Both the position numbers and the translations under genes were made by a program. A DNA stretch of 64,000 nucleotides from VXNE01 sp965203615 (GTDB lineage Bacteria > Pseudomonadota > Gammaproteobacteria > Pseudomonadales > Azotimanducaceae), in assembly GCA_965203615.1 (NCBI GenBank), contig OZ241900.1:2976001-3040000 (forward strand), given 5' to 3'. Below the pieces are notes generated by a model that saw nothing but the letters and a program-made list of their open reading frames with translations, made no database searches and was not told the origin of the DNA. This document shows, in pieces, positions 61,131-64,000 of the stretch. Numbering within the stretch: position 1 is the stretch's first letter; every line of letters starts with the position of its first letter.

Positions 61131-63646
61131 CGAGGCCCTCTTGGCGTCTTCAATGCGTTTTCGAGATCGTCCCTTAGCCGAATCGCGGTATCCCTGTCGC
61201 TCGGGGAAAGATCTTGTTCACGAAGGATGCGTTCCAGATTCGCTATGCGTTCTCTGGCTTTCATGATATGCGACTTGCCTCCGACCAAGTTGCCTGTACG
61301 TCGCTCATATCGAACTGCGCCAGCGGTCCCTCCGGGGATCTGGTCGCCCTCCCGGTACAACTCATTAACGGTGTTACGAAGGCTTTCGTTTGTTACCGAT
61401 GGTCTTTGGGAGTTCGGTGTTGTCTCCGTTTGTCTGGCCGGATCCTGCTTCGGCCCTTTGAGCTTGTCGACCCATTTCTTGATCTTGCTTCCTGCCGCCC
61501 TCGCAGTGTCAAATATTGCCTTGCCCGTACGTGCAACGAGCTGAATCAGCGGCCCCCAAGCAATAGCTTGAGGCATTATCCGATCCTCGTTTCCGAAATC
61601 GAATCGCAACGCCCCGATGTCCCTGCGCGTGAGGTTCAGGACGCCGGCCACCGGCACCTGGCTGGTGACGGTGATGCTGGCTTGCCGATAGACGTATTCG
61701 TAGCGGAAGGGGTCGAAGGAGTCCCACTCGCCGAAGATCCAATCCGGGTCGTGGTTCCAGGTCGGGACCCAGGAGACGAGGACGTCCACGAACCAGAAGC
61801 TGAAGGTCGAGACGACGGTTTCCAGGCCGAACCCGCCGCCGGCGGCTCCCCCCTGCCGGCACGCGAACCCGACCATGGCGCAGCCTCCCCGCACCGGCGC
61901 CTGCGACAGCCCGCTCGGGTCGACGAGGCTCATGGGGCTGTTCGAGACGTAGCTGTAGCCGTTCCAGGCCTGCGCGGAGGCCGGGTCCGAGACCAGCGGG
62001 TCCGGGCTCAGGAACCGGCCCAGGGTCGGGTCGTAGACGCGTCCGCCGCGGTGAATGAATCCCGTCCGCTCCAGGTGCTCGTGGCCCGTGTGGCCGCGCG
62101 TGCGCGGGTCCGCCCCCGCCTCCAGCGCGACGCGCTCCGACTCCGTCAGCGCCGCCGTCCAGTCCGCCTTGCGCCGCTCGCCGAACGGGTCGTGGGCGAA
62201 TGTGCGCGTGCGCGCCCCGGACGCGTCGGTGGTGCCCTCCACCGAGCCCAGGTGGTCCCTGTGCATGTAGTCGACGTAGCTTGCGGTGGTCGTTGTCTCT
62301 TCGCCCTCGTCGTCCGTGGCCGCCGCCGTCGTCTTCACATGCCGCACCCCGTCCGTGACCCGGGTCTGCCGGATCGACGTGTGCGCGGCGCCCGCGCGCG
62401 GCAGCAGCTCCTCGAACGCGCCGACGTAGTACGTGTGCTCCGTGCGCAGGGTCCGGCCGTCCATGTGCGTCGTCTTCCTGTGGTGGCGTGCCCCGTCCGG
62501 GCCGTAGGCGAACTCGTCGCGCGCCGTCGGCGTCGCGTCGGTCCTGCTCGCGCCCAGGGTGATCCGCGCCGGCAGGTTGCGGCCGTTCCAATCGACGAAC
62601 TTGTCGTCGCCGCAGCCGGCCGAGGTGCAGTCGTACCCGGTGATGTTGCCGTCGGCGTCGTAGCCGAACGTGTGCGACTTGCCGTCGATGGTCGCGGTCT
62701 TCAGGCGGTTCGGCCTCGCCGCGTCGGTGTGGCTGTAGGAGGACACGTCGATATCCGCGCCGACCGAGCTGGTCTTCGTCTTCAGGTTGCCCCTCGCGTC
62801 GTAGGTCTGGCTCAGGATCCGGCGCGTCGTGTTGTTCAGCTTCGTGGTCGCGGTCTTCAGCCGGCCCAGCGGGTCGTGGGCGAACTCCTCCAGCTTCGCG
62901 TTGTTGCGGCCGACATGGCTCGCGCGGCTCGACAGCAGGCCGTCGCTGCGCCAGACATAGGCGTTGTCCTGGATCTTCGTCCCGCCGCCCGCGACCGTGT
63001 CGATGTCGGTCGGCCGGCCCGTCTTCGGGTCGAAGGTCCGCGTCGTCGTCACGCCGTTGCCGTACGTCACCCCGGTGACGTTGCCCCGGGCGTCCATCGC
63101 CGTGCGCCTCTCCAGCAACGCCCCGCTCGACGAGTCCCGCCTCAGCTCCGTCCGGTAGCCCCGGGCGTTATAGGCGTGGTGCGCCGTCAGCCCCGAGGGA
63201 TACGAAACCGTCTTCAGGCGGCCGTTGGAATAGTAGGTGTAGCCGTGGATGTAGGTCTTGTCGACCGCGGGCGCGCCGATCGTCGTGGTCGACTGCTTGA
63301 GGCGCGCGTCGCCGTCGTACTCGAGCGCCTCCCTGAAGTCCGGGTCCATCATCGAGCCGGCGCAGCCGGTGGCGGCGGCGCCGTTCTTGTAGCAGCGCCG
63401 CTCCAGCGCGCCGAGCGCGCGTTTCGGCATGGTCGGATCGTAGCGCCACTCCGCGACCCCGTCCGGGTCCTTGCGCTTCGTTGCCCGGCCGAGCTTGTCG
63501 TGGGTCCAGGTCGTCGTCCCCTTGCCGTCCGCGCGCGTCTTCAGCTCGCCGAACCTCGTGTGGGTGAACCTGACGGTCCCGAAGTCGGGGCTCGCGACGC
63601 GCTTGCGGAATCCCGACGAGTCGTAGGCGAAGGTGATGCCTGCCAA
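61127..63646 (-). CDS. Rhs-family polymorphic toxin, C-terminal portion with tip (5' end missing)
   Basis: An open frame of 839 residues from the TTG at 63646, whereas complete Rhs proteins have about 1400 or more. It contains YD repeats throughout (YDSSGFRKRV, YDARGNLKTKTSS, YDADGNITGYD), the conserved core end (TGFIHRGGRVYDPTLGRFLSPDP, SYVSNSPMSLVDPSGLS) and, after a membrane-like linker (about 605-665), a variable tip of about 165 residues. The tip ends YREGDQIPGGTAGAVRYER, TGNLVGGKSHIMKARERI and SPSDRDTAIRLRDDLENAL, which recalls toxin-28-like tails (GGTA..R..TG..VGG..H..KA.ER). The N-terminal region and export signals are absent, and another frame without similarity precedes it, so it may itself be a displaced orphan. 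Partner immunity gene overlaps its end. Confidence 0.85.
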   Translation of the reverse strand: MAGITFAYDSSGFRKRVASPDFGTVRFTHTRFGELKTRADGKGTTTWTHDKLGRATKRKDPDGVAEWRYDPTMPKRALGALERRCYKNGAAATGCAGSMMDPDFREALEYDGDARLKQSTTTIGAPAVDKTYIHGYTYYSNGRLKTVSYPSGLTAHHAYNARGYRTELRRDSSSGALLERRTAMDARGNVTGVTYGNGVTTTRTFDPKTGRPTDIDTVAGGGTKIQDNAYVWRSDGLLSSRASHVGRNNAKLEEFAHDPLGRLKTATTKLNNTTRRILSQTYDARGNLKTKTSSVGADIDVSSYSHTDAARPNRLKTATIDGKSHTFGYDADGNITGYDCTSAGCGDDKFVDWNGRNLPARITLGASRTDATPTARDEFAYGPDGARHHRKTTHMDGRTLRTEHTYYVGAFEELLPRAGAAHTSIRQTRVTDGVRHVKTTAAATDDEGEETTTTASYVDYMHRDHLGSVEGTTDASGARTRTFAHDPFGERRKADWTAALTESERVALEAGADPRTRGHTGHEHLERTGFIHRGGRVYDPTLGRFLSPDPLVSDPASAQAWNGYSYVSNSPMSLVDPSGLSQAPVRGGCAMVGFACRQGGAAGGGFGLETVVSTFSFWFVDVLVSWVPTWNHDPDWIFGEWDSFDPFRYEYVYRQASITVTSQVPVAGVLNLTRRDIGALRFDFGNEDRIMPQAIAWGPLIQLVARTGKAIFDTARAAGSKIKKWVDKLKGPKQDPARQTETTPNSQRPSVTNESLRNTVNELYREGDQIPGGTAGAVRYERRTGNLVGGKSHIMKARERIANLERILREQDLSPSDRDTAIRLRDDLENALKTPRGPR
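61623..61741 (-). repeat. 119-base Rhs linker repeat (copy in the large Rhs gene)
   Basis: Partner of 59205-59323, one mismatch. Downstream of it on the minus strand the two sequences diverge completely into different tips. Confidence 0.95.
62400..62435 (-). repeat. 36-base Rhs core repeat (copy in the large Rhs gene)
   Basis: Partner of 57984-58019, identical over 36 bases. Confidence 0.9.
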
Positions 63647-63673
63647 CGCCCTTTGTTTTCTTCCGCGCGTGTC

Positions 63674-64000
63674 TCAACCATCTGGTACTTGTTTGGATCC
63701 TGATCCACGTTCCTCCAGACACATGGCGGGTCTGTGGTACCAAATGGGCAAGTCATCGAAGCCGATATCATCAGTGATGTGCCGAATGGCGTCATCATCT
63801 TGGGAGACCTTCACTCTAAAGCGGAATGACGCAAAATTGGCATACCGTCTTCCCCCTGCTTTTTCGAACGTAAGCTTTTCGTCGAAAATCTCCAGAACTA
63901 TTTCCATGTTCCGAAGCCCAAGTGCCCTTGGCTGTCCGCCATGGGGAGAAAGCCGACAGTCCCCGACAAAGTGCTCCGCGTAAAACAGTGCCCGATTTTC
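63674..64000 (-). CDS. Partial unknown gene running off the right edge
   Basis: The frame is open from the window end to the stop at 63674 (about 108 codons; an internal ATG at 63907 would give 77 residues). It reads FRFRVKVSQDDDAIRHITDD, IGFDDLPIWYHRPAMCLEER and NRALFYAEHFVGDCRLSPHGG. I recognise no family. It is lower in G+C than the Rhs core to its left and ends about 30 bases before it, so it may be an immunity gene of a further Rhs module beyond the window. Confidence 0.5.
   Translation of the reverse strand, partial: ENRALFYAEHFVGDCRLSPHGGQPRALGLRNMEIVLEIFDEKLTFEKAGGRRYANFASFRFRVKVSQDDDAIRHITDDIGFDDLPIWYHRPAMCLEERGSGSKQVPDG

Noticed and set aside
61214..63703. 829-codon plus-strand frame opposite the Rhs gene
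   Set aside because: Composition is Arg/Val/Ala-rich without motifs, and it is antisense to clear YD repeats.

Overview
The window is 64 kb of GC-rich DNA from a proteobacterium, probably a gammaproteobacterium of environmental or host-associated origin. The dnaG-rpoD pair followed by a CAU-anticodon tRNA, the acnA-type aconitase, TRAP and polyamine-type ABC transporters and a three-subunit proton-translocating transhydrogenase support this. The first 3 kb are clearly richer in G+C than the rest. No plasmid or phage backbone is visible.

Layout, left to right. 1-3000: relic end of an IS21-type insertion sequence, then a one-protein two-component system (GAF-PAS-histidine kinase-receiver-winged helix). 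3.2-8 kb: short-chain dehydrogenase, an RND pump without its adaptor, and a broken LexA/S24-like repressor relic. 8-13 kb: incomplete polyamine-type ABC transporter (binding protein, ATPase, one permease) interrupted by an NnrU-type membrane protein, plus an alcohol dehydrogenase. 13-17.4 kb: minus-strand mevalonate operon, mvaD, phosphomevalonate kinase, then a HMG-CoA reductase-mevalonate kinase fusion. 17.4-21 kb: dienelactone hydrolase, sulfatase, VOC protein, HpcH/HpaI aldolase. 21-27 kb: TRAP transporter dctMQP diverging from pntAA-pntAB-pntB. 27-30 kb: lower-GC accessory segment with a DNA methyltransferase fused to an HNH nuclease domain and two uncharacterised genes. 30-34 kb: CADD-like diiron protein, MFS symporter, TauD-type dioxygenase, second dienelactone hydrolase. 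34-35 kb: truncated AAA ATPase and a brnT-brnA toxin-antitoxin pair with promoter palindromes. 35-45 kb: oligoendopeptidase F, PEGA/formylglycine-enzyme-like membrane protein, aldehyde dehydrogenase, a von Willebrand-like/coiled-coil/TonB-C membrane protein, glycosyltransferase and outer-membrane protein. 45-55 kb: beta-lactamase-fold hydrolase, Dam-type methylase, glutathione transferase-like protein, acnA, dnaG, rpoD, tRNA. 55.3-56.4 kb: eukaryote-like sterol reductase homologue. 56.4-64 kb: decayed Rhs island on the minus strand.

The features most worth attention are the HMGR-mevalonate kinase fusion in a compact mevalonate operon; the Rhs island, where one large Rhs C-terminal half plus immunity gene is followed by a series of orphan modules, each introduced by a short and different piece of Rhs core and then a different tail or candidate immunity gene; the sterol reductase homologue; the methylase-HNH fusion; and the vWA-coiled-coil-TonB protein. 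All family assignments come from reading motifs by eye; no database search was made.
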